From: Limnoperna fortunei
Taxonomy: Eukaryota; Mollusca; Bivalvia; Mytilida; Modiolidae
Length of the DNA: 64,000 bases
NCBI GenBank assembly: GCA_944474755.1
Contig: OX104112.1
Location: forward strand, 4,436,001-4,500,000
Reading direction: 5' to 3'
In this document: in pieces, positions 23,801 to 34,232 of the stretch
How positions within the stretch are numbered: the stretch's first letter is position 1
How the letters are laid out: each line of letters starts with the position of its first letter
Program-made: the position numbers and the translations under genes
Notes under the pieces: model-generated
What the model was told of the DNA's origin: nothing
What the model saw: the letters and a program-made list of their open reading frames with translations, nothing else
Database searches by the model: none

Positions 23801-26800
23801 TGTTCACAAACTTTGTCAGGTACATTTTTTCAGTCTCCAGTTTTACATGTAGCCCATCCAGACCATTAAAGCTTGTGACATCACTTTACATCTGATATCT
23901 CTTTTCATCCCAACTTTGTCATCTCAAAATGTGCCAGGCCTACTCAAACCAATATTTGCAAGAATTGTCTATAGATTGTCCTCTAAAAGCCAACATTCAT
24001 CATGGAGGCCAATGGTCATTGTCATTTAATTAACAAAAGTTAAAACTTGTTTTTTGACAACATAGTGTATTGTAAATTGTAGCAAAGAGGCATTTAATTA
24101 TAATTGCTGATTCAATATTTATATAAGGTACCAGACACCATCTTTGTTGATGTGCTTCTTCACCTGTTACATGCTTTTAAATGATTTGCATATTTATCTC
24201 CCAAAAAGTTAGTGACGAACCTGTTCTGTAACAATCTGTTATTTTTTATAGCAGATAGTTGGTCATTAGTCTTGGCACACTTTTTAATGACCCTGTTGAT
24301 TCGAATGTTGAAACTAGTCATAACCTTGCCCCTAAGTCAATTCTTCCCGCGTCGTGCTATTTTTCGTAAATCATTTCAGCATAATAACTCTAGAAATCCT
24401 AGAGGTAAATAATAAAAAAATGGGCATTAATATTTATTACTTCACATACATAAAAGAAAACCGTATTTCAAAGTTGTAAAACAAATGTGTTATCTTATCC
24501 CCCCTGTGCATATGAACAAAAGGTGTTTCCACTATATGTTTGTAAAACTTCAACGAGTTATTGATAAAATCTTAATCATTTATAGAATGAAATTGATTGA
24601 TTGATTGATTGACTTCCAGCCAGAAATATTTTAGGTATATTCAAGTCGAAAACAAGTTTACAAAAAAAAAATTAAGAATGGACCAACGAGTGCACAATTT
24701 TAATTGCCACTGGAGAAGAGTGTTGTAGAATACTAGTTGGCACAAAGAAATTAGCCTTTTGTAGTGTCAACATTTAGCTTGCTCTTTAAAAAAAATCAAT
24801 AAAAGGGCACTTCATCATGAAAGAATCGCCAAACACATTACTACAATTGTCCATGTATTGTAACATGACAACCCCCAAATAAGAGGGCCTTCTCTATTTG
24901 GCAGCTGGGAACTCGCCGAGCAGATGTGTGGGTCGAACACTGGTATACCACTTAGTATAAACCAAGCATAGGGAATGTGTATCACATATTTACAAATGTT
25001 GATATGATTTTGAATTCAATGCCCAGTAATCTGCCAACTGTATCGTGGGGTTTAATTTTGGTTAGGTTAGAAGCCGGAGTTCCAATAAAAATTACAGAGT
25101 TGGCAAAGCCTACCTACAGTAAGATTCGATGATGCAACCTCAATGTTTACACGTCGGATATGAAAAGAAAGTTACTAATTTACTTAACCACTTACTCGGG
25201 CATTGAGTTACTAACTTCCTTAACCAAGTACTCAGGCATTGATTTACTAACTTATTATATAGATAGAGATGAAATATCGAATTTTCCGAGTGACAGAAAT
25301 CACGGTAAATCACATGTGAAAATTATCGTTTATTTTCACTCTCGGGTTTTTTCCCGCAAAAACGTCACAATGGTTTTGTACTTTACAGATATTCGTTCGC
25401 CGTTCATAACAATTAGGATTAGGCATAACAATGTTACGAAAACAATTTTGATCTATTTAATAAATAGGATAATCAATTGGACATCGTGAATATCCAAAAT
25501 ATGATCACTCGTGCCGCATAAAGCATCAGATTAAACTCGTGCGCGGAACAAGTTCCGCGCACTCGTTTAATCAGATGCGTTATGCGGCACTCGTGATCAT
25601 ATTTTGGATATTCACTCCGCCCAATTAATTATCCTATAATTCCTTAACCACGTACTCGGGCATTGAGTGTCTAACTTGTTAAACATCAATACTTAATTCT
25701 ACGGCTTGGTATTTCAATGTAAACTTGACAAATACTTCTATATAAAAGTTAAATCTCACTTATGTCAATAGTTTAATCAGTCAAATATCTATTTCCCTTT
25801 GGTATCAGCTAAATATATGTAATAACCCTGATTATTGCTAAATCATTGTCGAAATTTACTTTTGACAGTTCTATCACTATGTTATACTGTCCAATTATAA
25901 ATTATTCTAAATATGTGGAATACAAAATAAAGCCAACTGTGTGTAATATTTACTGATTTGTTTCTTATTTTAGGTTTTTAGAGATATAATACCAGATACA
26001 TCGGGTAAGATTATTTAGGAGAGTTGTAGAAAAATCAGCAGCACCTGCTTAAAGAGTTTATATATCTCCATTGATACGATATTCTTGTAGCACCTGCTTA
26101 TTGAGTCTATATATCTCCATTGATATGATACTCTGGTAGCTTCCGCTTATAGGGTCTATATATCTCCATTGATACGATATTCTAATAGCACCTGCTTTAT
26201 ATGGGGTCTATATATCTCCATTAATATGATATTCTGATAATTGACCAGCCTTGACATGTATTCAATCAAGTAATTCAAATCATTTTCACAATTTCGTGGC
26301 AGCATCTAAGTGTGGCTGCTAGGGACGTATCGACCAGGTCACTGTAACATCAAATAAGCTCATTTAAGATACAAAGTTGTAAAAAGAGAATTAAAATAGT
26401 GAAGTGAACTGTAGCTTGCAACATTACTAAAATAAACTGTCCATTCTCTATTGTGTGATGAAATGTCTGCTATAAACAATACTATGAACTATTAGCCCTT
26501 GAGGCTCCTGTACAAGTGTTAAAATCTATTATATAATGACATAAATTGCTTATAGACTCCTTTTACTTTTTAGGGTTGACAGAAGAAGCATTAAGTAAGA
26601 AGCCAACGTACAAAGCATTGCAAAGTCTACTAGACCACATAGGAGACAGTGTGATGGAGCTTGGTGTGGAATTAGGTTTAGACTTTTCAGAGATTGAAAG
26701 GATTCAGTATGAATATAAAAATAAACTTCTGGACCAGGCAAGAGCAGTTCTAAAGCGTTGGATGGAACAATCCAGAGAAAGATCAACTGTTAGAACAATA

Positions 26801-26857
26801 GTGAAAGCTCTGCACAGAATAGGAAAAGTAAGCTGCATCCAACAAGTTAAATTTTAG
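8590..26857 (+). CDS. Roco-type GTPase with two C-terminal death-fold domains (gene span)
   Basis: Eight exons read through in consistent phase: 8590 (or 8618)-8872, 11366-12298, 13287-13393, 20459-21740, 22269-22302, 23542-23819, 25974-26004, 26574-26857. Order of parts: P-loop GPYAVGKST (G1), a serine/proline linker made of 22-residue repeats, DFGGQ (G3), THKDK (G4), INAKD (G5), a COR domain, then two death-fold domains. ROC-COR proteins bind and hydrolyse GTP and act as dimeric switches; death domains recruit partner death-domain proteins, so a role in innate immune or cell-death signalling is likely but inferred. One single-base frame break lies in the COR exon (T8 run at 21641). The true first exon may be upstream of the P-loop exon and was not found. 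An intron carries the 5.9-kb transposon. A human orthologue cannot be assigned. Confidence 0.85.
8873..11365 (+). other. Roco intron 1; diverged ~175-bp repeats, no gene seen
   Basis: A more GC-rich island at 9220-9570 carries an unrecognised 85-codon minus frame. From about 10100 to 11230 several diverged copies of a ~170-200-bp unit recur: 'ttgtcctctataaagtttat', 'aaaatggcctccatggcagg', 'gacttaatttaac', 'gaaacatgtgaaccaat'. The phrase 'gagcgacacaggcctttcag' near 11203 also occurs, diverged, next to the 28-bp arrays (6514, 7725), so one dispersed family links the two places. Confidence 0.5.
11366..12298 (+). CDS. Roco gene exon 2: repeat linker and G3 (DFGGQ)
   Basis: Acceptor ttgtgtttttag precedes 11366; donor is GCAG|gtatag at 12299. 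The first part (TAIKEILASLLMSVTND) continues the ROC fold. From about 11521 to 11935 a 66-bp in-frame tandem repeat (six copies plus a partial) encodes 22-residue units of the type QSAMSPMDSSQKEKLEDTPV, giving an acidic, Ser-rich, probably disordered insert. The last third holds IPIDIWDFGGQKDYYMTHQ, the DxGGQ switch of ROC GTPases, and ends in LPGHFGRPTVA. Unusual: the repeat sits inside the GTPase fold, between G1 and G3. Confidence 0.85.
11521..11935 (+). repeat. 66-bp coding minisatellite in the Roco exon
   Basis: Copies begin with cagtctgc at 11521, 11587, 11653, 11719, 11785, 11851 and 11917. Most copies differ at only a few positions (P/T, V/M/A, K/T), and the period is a multiple of three, so frame is kept. 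The reverse strand is also open here, which is only a consequence of the period. Confidence 0.95.
13287..13393 (+). CDS. Roco gene exon 3: G4 motif (THKDK)
   Basis: A 107-bp exon too short for a long open frame. The acceptor (ttgtttttag) ends at 13286 and the donor is AGG|gtaaaa at 13394. Joined in phase to exon 2 it reads VYLLHWVNSILTYCKR, then DDGFPRIIFVATHKDKIPR. The IIFVATHKD strand-loop is the G4 (T/N-K-x-D) guanine-specificity motif. It joins in phase 0 to the exon at 20459. Both boundaries and the motif agree with ROC family structure. Confidence 0.82.
13586..13935 (+). mobile_element. tRNA-derived SINE, copy 1 (diverged, with insertion)
   Basis: Starts ggcctcggcagccgagaggt (tRNA-like A-box part). 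It contains an extra ~80 bases near 13680-13760, then the family body (aatcttaacaaggattgc, tccccaataaaac, tgctgaaagtggcatgaaac). Intronic in the Roco gene, same strand. Confidence 0.8.
14285..15075. repeat. Left long inverted repeat of the CACTGG transposon
   Basis: Matches the reverse complement of the right arm (18430-20214 without its insertions). Shared landmarks include acatgtcgaccgtaactttc, gccgccatgtcaaagttatc and accggtcattttgtctgaac with their complements on the right. High identity over most of its length. Confidence 0.82.
16179..16720 (-). pseudogene. Unrecognised coding relic inside the transposon
   Basis: On the minus strand, overlapping frames read protein-like text: NYNGYFLYAGCHRPEIRCAT, then DEMRALQVYYNQESINSQIT with VYHHAKTKKG after it, and in another frame ARHRLKVLFCRGLPNPVIG. 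The frames need at least one shift. The V-x-H-H-K-T-like string is reminiscent of tyrosine-recombinase-like transposon proteins (Crypton and relatives), but I cannot assign it. It could be cargo or a remnant of a nested element. Confidence 0.3.
18430..20214. repeat. Right long inverted repeat of the CACTGG transposon (interrupted)
   Basis: Mirrors 14285-15075. It has ~170 bases around 18600-18770 that are absent from the left arm, and the 824-bp family A insertion at 19154-19977. A partial third copy of the motif 'gaagcttttacgttccataa' lies just inside at about 18337, suggesting earlier internal rearrangement. Confidence 0.8.
19154..19977 (+). mobile_element. Non-autonomous element, family A, copy 2, inserted in the transposon arm
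   Basis: The left arm of the host transposon preserves the empty site (cagctaccagatataaagaa, 14510-14529), which fixes the insertion between ...ctttctttat and atctgg... with at most one base duplicated. One end is a perfect 24-bp palindrome centred on cccatggg (tac-cgtctcc arms). The other end has a 9-bp-stem hairpin (ttagctttt / aaaagctaa, 19951-19971) about six bases from the terminus. An internal ~165-bp tandem duplication matches that in copy 1. It has no coding capacity. Palindrome plus hairpin plus no duplication recalls Helitron/Helentron derivatives, but a CTRR end is not present. Confidence 0.8.
20459..21740 (+). CDS. Roco gene exon 4: G5 and COR domain, with one-base frame break
   Basis: The acceptor (ccttatttcag) ends at 20458. 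Reads SKIEFQRKKLMDSIYDLFKS, FKPLIFINAKDSMDNEIDIL (G5-like), then a long COR region with LGKLLYFDSAKLRDFIIINP and GKISRDDIYLLWSQEHF. Near the 3' end the frame runs into a stop at about 21704. Removing one T from the T8 run at 21641-21648 instead continues as RELAKSSWTCPVHNRKHDIQ and SLHLWFTEK, which resembles the Cys/His end of this family. It then ends in phase 0 at a perfect GC-AG-type donor, AAAAG|gcaagt. The break is probably an assembly indel; a true allele-specific frameshift is possible. Confidence 0.85.
21938..22200 (+). mobile_element. tRNA-derived SINE, copy 2
   Basis: Head accaagtggttaaggtagtt, body ttaattgacaaggattgcca, ctccgggtactccggcttcc, tagctgaaaaattgctgaaa, and a tail of caaacaaacaaac. 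Nearly full length, in the Roco intron after the COR exon. Confidence 0.9.
22269..22302 (+). CDS. Roco gene exon 5 (34-bp micro-exon)
   Basis: Flanked by tttgctttcag and |gtagatga. Reads VALERCIDSCT and leaves one base, which completes glycine with the next exon. Supported only by clean splice sites and by phase agreement on both sides, so moderately confident. Confidence 0.6.
23542..23819 (+). CDS. Roco gene exon 6: first death-fold domain
   Basis: The acceptor (taaattttag) ends at 23541; the donor is TCAG|gtacat. Reads LGRLEPDLAPSDKHLCRLAS, then TVDICRHLVIHLGLTVHVWE, FTALIKWKRSQHEPTFSMLQ and NALEDCGNDVHKLCQ. The pattern (helix, 'hlgl...w..le', '..li.Wk..', 'L..AL...g') is that of the death domain, about 80 residues. 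Phase 1 in, phase 0 out, consistent with neighbours. Confidence 0.82.
23820..25973 (+). other. Roco intron with foldback element; otherwise featureless
   Basis: AT-rich intronic sequence with a short attg microsatellite at about 24592-24612 and direct repeats of 'cttaaccacttactcgggca' type (25186, 25220, 25645). The foldback at 25466-25635 is listed separately. Nothing else supported. Confidence 0.5.
25466..25635. mobile_element. Foldback (giant hairpin) element, 85-bp arms
   Basis: The sequence is symmetric around 25550/25551 (gcgcggaac-aa-gttccgcgc). Outer ends aggataatcaattgg and ccaattaattatcct pair, and the arms pair along almost their whole length with few mismatches. No spacer beyond two bases. 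Lies in a Roco intron. Confidence 0.88.
25974..26004 (+). CDS. Roco gene exon 7 (31-bp micro-exon)
   Basis: Sits between ttcttattttag and |gtaaga. Reads VFRDIIPDTS plus one base, a linker between the two death-fold domains. Phase 0 in and phase 1 out match exons 6 and 8. Confidence 0.6.
26036..26240. repeat. ~52-bp tandem repeat, four copies
   Basis: Unit based on tatatatctccattgatacg, atattct and agcacctgctta, diverged copies, in the last Roco intron. Confidence 0.8.
26574..26857 (+). CDS. Roco gene exon 8: second death-fold domain, likely 3' end
   Basis: Acceptor ttttactttttag. Reads LTEEALSKKPTYKALQSLLD, then VMELGVELGLDFSEIERIQY, LDQARAVLKRWMEQSRE and TIVKALHRIGK, a clear death domain (LGvelGl...ie.i, A..vL..W). 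The frame stops at 26855-26857 after a short tail. An alternative is splicing at GGAAAA|gtaagc (26828) into an unseen exon, because the donor is a good consensus and the last ten residues are not conserved-looking. Confidence 0.82.
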
Positions 26858-27049
26858 GTTTACACATTTCAAGACAATTGTGTATTGTTTGAATTTTAAG
26901 TGCCATAAACTTGATAGGAATCAAGGACAGGTAAACAAAACACACACATGAAAGTTATTAGAAATTAAACTAATACGATGTGATATTTAAGTGCTATATA
27001 AACATTGTCTGATATCTATTATTGCATGAATGTGATTAATAAATTGAGT

Positions 27050-27300
27050 GATAAAGAGTTACTGTATAAATGTGAAAAGTCAAATGTTGTTGAGTAACTG
27101 CCTGAATATGAATAATCATTGTTATTAACTTAATGAATAAATGTAAATAAACAATGTTCGATATTAAATTCCTGCGTTGACGTGAGTAAACATTGCACAG
27201 TATTAAAAAAACATTGTTTGATAAAGAGTTACTGTATGAATGTGAAAAGACAATGTTGTTGAATAACTGCAATGAATAATCATTGTTATTAACTTATGTA
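27050..27300. repeat. Imperfect duplication, about 170-bp offset
   Basis: 'gataaagagttactgtat(g/a)aa' followed by 'tgtgaaaag' and 'aataatcattgttattaac' occurs at about 27050 and again at about 27220. Downstream of the Roco gene, possibly in its 3' flank. Confidence 0.65.
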
Positions 27301-27314
27301 ATTAAACATTATAT

Positions 27315-27449
27315 GTTATTCGGGATCATCACAGGGGATATGGGTTCATATTCCCTGTCTGTGTTCTATATTCCCTGAGCTGGAGGCACAGGGAATATAT
27401 AACACAGACAGGGAACATGAACCCGTATCCCCTGTGAAGCCCGAATAAC
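27315..27449. mobile_element. Foldback element, about 60-bp arms with 11-bp loop
   Basis: The left arm gttattcgggatcatcacag... pairs with ...cctgtgaagcccgaataac. The inner part has tattccctgtctgtgtt on one side and aacacagacagggaa on the other. The loop is about agctggaggca. A related half-unit (atccccggggtttcacaggg) occurs at about 27855. Confidence 0.85.
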
Positions 27450-29130
27450 AATTATATTCTGTTGAAGTCTTCTTGTACTAATATTCTACAGTATATAATT
27501 AGATTAGACATTTCTCATGCTTTAGTTTGGACCACCCGACGATCGGAGAACCTACCATTCAACACATTTAAGCTTCCGACGAAACTTTTTATGGCATTTT
27601 AAAGTTTATAACCTTTATTTTTTTACGACTTTTTATTCCCAGCTAAACTTTTAATGATAAATTTCACGTTCGAAGTGCGATGCAAATGCCTCGTTAATTT
27701 CAAGACAAATCGCAGACGGAGATGAAAGATTCCGTAAAATGCATGTATTTTAAATCAATATTTGATATCTTTATATTATGTTTAACTATATTTATATTAT
27801 GTAAAACTAATAAATCATTCAATGAATATACGCCGTTTTGAAACTGGTTTTAATATCCCCGGGGTTTCACAGGGAATACGGTATGATATCCCCGTCTTGA
27901 TTAACCAATCAAATTGTAGGGATTCACTGTATACATTACTTTAACAGAATATTGTGTTATATTGAATTCCTCCAAAAATAAACATAAAATATCAATTAAA
28001 AAACCAAAGAAGAAGTATAAAGTTTCAGACAGTTGCAACTTGCAAATCTGGATTTCCAAAAACATTCCCAATACGAAAAAAAAACAAACCAAAAAGAGGG
28101 AAGAGTAAGTACTAGTAACCTGAACCCAAACAAAAACAAGGCTGACACAATAAGCATACAATATTAAATTGGTACATGTACATAACAAACACTTAATATC
28201 ATAGTTGGGAGCAAATACAAACAATTATGTGATGGGTGTTAAAGTGAACTACCCCATACCCCATTCACACTGTCACTGACAGACACTGGCAGAATTGCTG
28301 CACAGCAATACACATTTAAAAATCAAAGCCACAATATAAAAACAACAAAAGTTGTCATTATGTCCAAAAAAACCCACACAACTCATACATACTAGAGACC
28401 AACAATCTACTACATGAAATAAAATATTGTCATATAAGATTTATAAACAGAAAATTTTCCGGCACAAATAAGGATACTGAAGGTCGGTGTACTTTTATCA
28501 CAGGGTGTCAATACAGTTAAGGACTGCTTCTTAGATGGGTCTTGCCCCAATCCTTTATTGAATTTATCAACATCCGTCCCCTCATAGTCTTGGAACTTCG
28601 GCTATAAATTGAGGAACTGGGTTTTCGTCGGGACTTGTCTCCAAGGATACCAAGGTCTTTTGGAATTCCCACATTTTTTACCATTACTCACCCCTATTCC
28701 AAGAGAGTATTTTGTAATGGCTCTACGTTCTCTTTAGGTTAGGCTATGCGCATGAGCTCTCCTCTTCCTGTCTGTAGTTTTGGTGTACCTGGTACATATT
28801 TTCCACCGTATCAGGTTTTTCCTCATCCTCCTTGTGATTTACATAGTAAAGCAAAGTGCAGTTAAGTAATTTTGTTATTTAGTGTCGGCACATATATACA
28901 TAATAACAAAGAAACATGTGCTCTGGAGAGCTTTTTAACCCAACTATTTAGACAGGGCATGAACCCTTACCCTTATTGGTCTTTGGTGGGTAGGATTTTG
29001 TAGAGCCCTAAATTATTAGGTTATTCCTACGAATTTTGAAGTAGTTTCCATATTGACTGGTCCATGTCATTATAGAATGTAATGAAGAGTCCATGTCATA
29101 AATAATATACTGACGGGTATGTCATTGCAG
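27450..29130. other. Intergenic, no gene seen
   Basis: AT-rich. Frames are short and lack family signatures. The 107-codon minus frame at 27901-28224 is hydrophobic and unrecognised, with no splice or codon support. Includes the half-foldback near 27855. Confidence 0.4.
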
Positions 29131-29132
29131 AT

Positions 29133-29395
29133 TGGGCCTCGATGGCGGAGTAGTTAAGGTAGTCATCCTGCTATTGATCACATGGTCTGTCAACAATGAA
29201 GTTGGGGGTACAAGTCTCACTGCAGCAGGGTGTACTTGACTCCAATCTTAATTGACAAGGATTGCCGGTTTTTCCTACCGCTGTTCGGGGGTTTTCTCCG
29301 GGTACTCCGGCATCCTCCCCAATAAAATGTGGACGCTCTGATATAGCTGAAAAATTGCTGCAAGTAGCATTGAACACCATTCAAAACAAAACATT
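29133..29395 (+). mobile_element. tRNA-derived SINE, copy 3
   Basis: Head ggcctcgatggcggagtagt, body cttaattgacaaggattgcc, ttctccgggtactccggcat, tagctgaaaaattgctgcaa, tail caaaacaaaac. Full length but diverged from copies 2 and 4. Confidence 0.88.
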
Positions 29396-29399
29396 GCAT

Positions 29400-30660
29400 A
29401 GTGTACTTTCGCGTTATTGTAGAGTATTGACAGATCCATGTCATTGTAGGTTGTACTGACAGGACAATGTAACTGTAGAGTTTACTGAGAGGTCCATATA
29501 ATTGTAGATTGTACGGGTCCATGTCATTATAGAGTGTACTGATGATTACGAGTCATTTTATAGTGCTCTGACGGGTGCATGTCATTGTACAGAGTACTCA
29601 CATTCCAATGTGACTAGTTGGCTGAAGGATGCATGCCATTGTAGAATGTACTGACGGTTCCATGTCATTGTAGAATGTACTGTTTCGTCCATGTCATTAT
29701 AGAGTACTGATGGGTCCATGTCACTGTAGTGTACTTACGAGTCCATGTTATAGAGTGTACTGATGGGTCCATGTCATTATAGAGTGTACTGATGGGTCCA
29801 TGTCACTGTAGAGTGTACTGATGGGTCCATGTCACAGTTGAGTGTACTGATGGGTCCATGTCACTAGAGTGAACTCACTGGAATTTCATTTTAGAGAGTA
29901 CTCATTGCAGGCTGTACTGACAGGCCAAAGTTATTGCAGAGCGTAATGACGAATCGATGTCACTGTAGAGTGTACTGACGGTTTCATGTCATTGTAAAGT
30001 GTACTGACAGGCCAACATTATTGTCGATCGTACTGACGGGTCCACGTCCCTAAACAGTGTACTGACAGGCCACTTTTTTTAAGAACGTAATTACGATACA
30101 ATGTGAATGAGTGTACTCATTCATGTCATCGTAGAGTGTACTGACGGTGCATGTCAGTGTAGGGTGTACTGACAGACCACTATTGTAGAGTGTACAGACG
30201 AGTCCATGTCATGCCATTGTAAATTGTAATGACAGGCAAAGGTAATTGTAGATTGTACTGTTGGATCAATGTCAATGTAGAGTGGACTGACGGGTCCATG
30301 TCATTAGTGTACTAATGGATGCGTGTCATTGTTAGGTGTATTAACGGGTCCATAAACTGTACTCTAGTATCCATGTAATTTTAGATCGTATTGATGGGTC
30401 CGTGTCACTGGAGTGTACTGACGGGTGCATGTCACTATAGAGCGTACAAAAGGGTCCAGGTAACTGTAAAGTGTACACACTGGTACATGTCATACAAGCC
30501 TTTAAAAGGTCCATGTCATTATAGAGCGTACTGAAGGGTCCATATCATTTTAGAGTGTACTTACAGACCAATGTAACTGTAAAGTGTGCTGACGGGTTTA
30601 TGTCATTGTAGAGTGTACTGATGTGTCCGTGTCATTGCAGTGACCTGACGGGTCCATGTG
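29400..30660. repeat. Degenerate ~29-bp minisatellite
   Basis: About forty decayed units of the type gggtccatgtcattgtagag plus tgtactgac, with frequent indels. An old array by its divergence. Confidence 0.85.
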
Positions 30661-33000
30661 GTAGGAAAACAACAAAAAATTACAATCGACATACAAGGGT
30701 CGATTCTTCTCACATCACAAGGGATGATTTTACTCAGTGATTTTTAGGTCGTTGAATTCCTCAAGATCTTACACGCCGCTAAATCACGCATTATATCCGT
30801 TTCCTGGCATTTAAAACGTGGTTTCCAATGGCACAGCTTGATGCGACCATGATGTGTACGCAGCTGTTTGTGCATATGGGTTGTTACGCCCATGGACACG
30901 GTTAGTGGATGGTTGTTGTGTAGTTAAATATAATTTTAGCAAGTGAGCTTCTGAGGCTCATCCATACCAACATTAATAACAGTTGCTTGGTTCATTATGA
31001 CCTAATGTGCCTTTCATGAATACATGCAGCTATTGTTGGTGTCTATAATAAAATCTAACTCCCCCCCCCAAAAAAAAACAAAAAAAACAACCCCTTTAAC
31101 TGGATTAACTACTATCAGAGTAGAGACTCGAGACCAACGTAATTAGGTCATACACACTATTACTATCACGAACTAGGCTGGCGAAACGTATATAATGGCG
31201 TCACGCTTTTATTGGGTGGGGAGTACTATTTAAGAACCCTCGTCCTTCAGCAAAAACACTGACAAGCAGTGTTAAATACAGGATTTTCACAAGAAGTCTG
31301 ACATAACTCGTTGTTCAAATGTTGATACCAAGTTTTCAGTAGTAGATGACTAACTACCGTAACCATATAGAGCCGGCAAGGCCCAATAAATGTAATTAAG
31401 TACGAATTTGAAAAAAAATACGTTTCATTAAAAAATATATATTAAACAAATATACAAAACAAATGAGAGAAAACAGGCTTTTAATTAAGTTACATCATAA
31501 CAGTTTATACAAAACGTTAACTAATAGTTAACTAAATTTTATGTTTGTTTCAAACAGAATCAGTACAAGGAACACGTTTTAAATGGTGTATTATCATAGT
31601 TCTTAGTATATATCTTAGTTAAAGTCCAACAAATCTCATTCATCCCTATCATTATATCACGGAAGCCATTTTACTTTTCTGACAATTAATTTCCAAGCTG
31701 TCTTATACAGATTGTCTTTTCTTCAATCAAAGACCGGTCCCAGATGCCTGTACGCCAAATTGTATAATAATAAATAAATATCATAAAGGTGATAACTGTA
31801 TCCATTTATTAGTAGTATTGATGACAATATAATAGATTAAGTACAGGAACTATAACGTACACCAAAAACTTACTCATATACAACAACTGGACTAGAAAAA
31901 GTATTGCATATTTTCCATATAATTATCTTACCTGCATTATGATGTGAAAAATTGAATATTGTGTATGTATTTTAGTACATGGCATTGACGATACATTTAT
32001 CAAATGATCCTTCAAGTTTTTTCCTATAACTAGATACCAGTGAGATGGCACCCATTTGTTGGCCTTACTGGTCTTGAGGTCAAGGTCAAAGGTCATCAAC
32101 CATGGAAGACGACTTGATATTATCTACCCAAATATTAAAAGCCTACCTCAAAAGATAAAAAAAGTTATAGCTCTGACACGATTAGCTTCGGACATACGGA
32201 CGGAAGGATGGACAGACTGATCACTATAGAGCAGCCACAAAAAATGCCGACTTAATAAATATCAAACAAATTGCAGATCTCCCCAAATAACGAGTAACCT
32301 AGTATTCTCAATTTTGCTGACATTTTTTTTTAAAATACAGACATTTATAGTTTTTTACATTTTTTTAACATAAAATATGCAGACCATGTATTTACGAGAC
32401 CAAATGTTCCTGGTGATTGGTTGTCAGTCAGGTATTGTATTCAAACTGTACAGTTCAACAATATAAAAATGCAAAATATTAAATATTTGTCAATGTATTC
32501 AAATAATTTTAATGTCATGTAGAGGAATAATAAATATTTCATAAACCAAGTCAAATGTCAATAGAAAAGACTAAGGTATAAACAACGTTGTAAAATAATT
32601 TTAAATAATTTAATTTTGGAAGTGTGTGTCATGATCGGTTGAAAAAAAAATTGTGTGTATAGTCCAACGAACACAATTTGAGTTGACATGTTGTTATGAC
32701 CAAGTGTGAGTGGCCGCAAGGAACAAATATCTATTTTAAAATAGTGTTTTCAACAGAAAAGAAGTATAATAATAAATGAACAAGAACTGACTGTAGTTAT
32801 TATGTGGATTTACTTAAAATAAACTCCATAATGTTGTACACAATTATCATGATTATGTGTAACAAGCTCACCGTTTCGGTTAAGAAAAGACAAATAATTT
32901 ATACAAAACATACACATTTCTATAAATAACAGAACATTTGTTTTGCAATACATATGAAACAAACAGCACCATATGACAATATATGAGTCTAATATAATCA
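30660..33000. other. AT-rich intergenic stretch with one dispersed repeat
   Basis: No coding segment recognised. At about 32035-32240 there is a dispersed-repeat relic with 'gaggtcaaggtcaaaggtca' and 'cggacggaaggatggacaga', a style repeated elsewhere in this window (for example 51790, 45215). A C9/A9 run at 31063-31080 may be a sequencing weak point. Confidence 0.4.
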
Positions 33001-33001
33001 G

Positions 33002-34232
33002 GTTGTAACCCATGTTCACCTGTCTGGACCAATACACATAACCTCAGGGATACATAGTGTATTCACTTACACGACTACAGTCCTATTAATGGTAACCCAT
33101 GTTCACCTGTCTGGACTAATACACATAACCTTAGGGATACATAGTGTATTCACTTACACGACTACAGTCCTATTAATGGTAACCCATGTTCACCTGTCTG
33201 GACCAATACACATAACCTTAGGGATACATAGTGTATTCACTTACACGACTACAGTCCTATTAATGGTAACCCATGTTCACCTGTCTGGACTAATACACAT
33301 AACCTTATGGATACATAGTGTATTCACTTACAGGACTACAGTCCTATTAATGGTAACCCGTGTTCACCTGTCTGGACCAATACACATAACCTTAGGGATA
33401 CATAGTGTATTCACTTACAGGACTACAGTCCTATTAATGGTAACCCATGTTCACCTGTCTGGACCAATACACATAACCTTAGGGATACATAGTGTATTCA
33501 CTTACACGACTACAGTCCTATTAATGGTAACCCATGTTCACCTGTCTGTACCAATACACATAACCTTAGGGATACATAGTGTATTCACTTACACGACTAC
33601 AGTCCTATTAATGGTAACCCATGTTCACCTGTCTGGACCAATACACATAACCTTAGGGATACATAGTGTATTCACTTACACGACTACAGTCCTATTAATG
33701 GTGACCCATGTTCACCTGTCTGGACCAATACACATAACCTTAGGGATACATAGTGTATTCACTTACACGACTACAGTCCTATTAATGGTGACCCATGTTC
33801 ACCTGTCTCGACCAATACACATAACCTTAGGGATACATAGTGTATTCACTTACACAACTACAGTCCTATTAATGGTGACCCATGTTCACCTGTCTCGACC
33901 AATACACATAACCTTAGGGATACATAGTGTATTCACTTACACGACTACAGTCCTATTAATGGTAACCCATGTTCACCTGTCTCGACCAATACACATAACC
34001 TTAGGGATACATAGTGTATTCACTTACACGACTACAGTCCTATTAATGGTGACCCATGTTCACCTGTCTGGACCAATACACATAACCTTAGGGATACATA
34101 GTGTATTCACTTACACGACTACAGTCCTATTAATGGTGACCCATGTTCACCTGTCTGGACCAATACACATAACCTTAGGGATACATAGTGTATTCACTTA
34201 CACGACTACAGTCCTATTAATGGTAACCCATG
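33002..34232. repeat. 87-bp minisatellite, about 14 copies
   Basis: Unit of 87 bp starting acccatgttcacctgtctgg, very homogeneous (variants g/c in ctggacc/ctcgacc, g/a in ggtgacc/ggtaacc). Because 87 is a multiple of three and no stop falls in one frame, a 406-codon frame runs through it with a 29-residue repeat (MVTHVHLSGPIHITLGIHSV...). I do not call it a gene. Confidence 0.93.
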
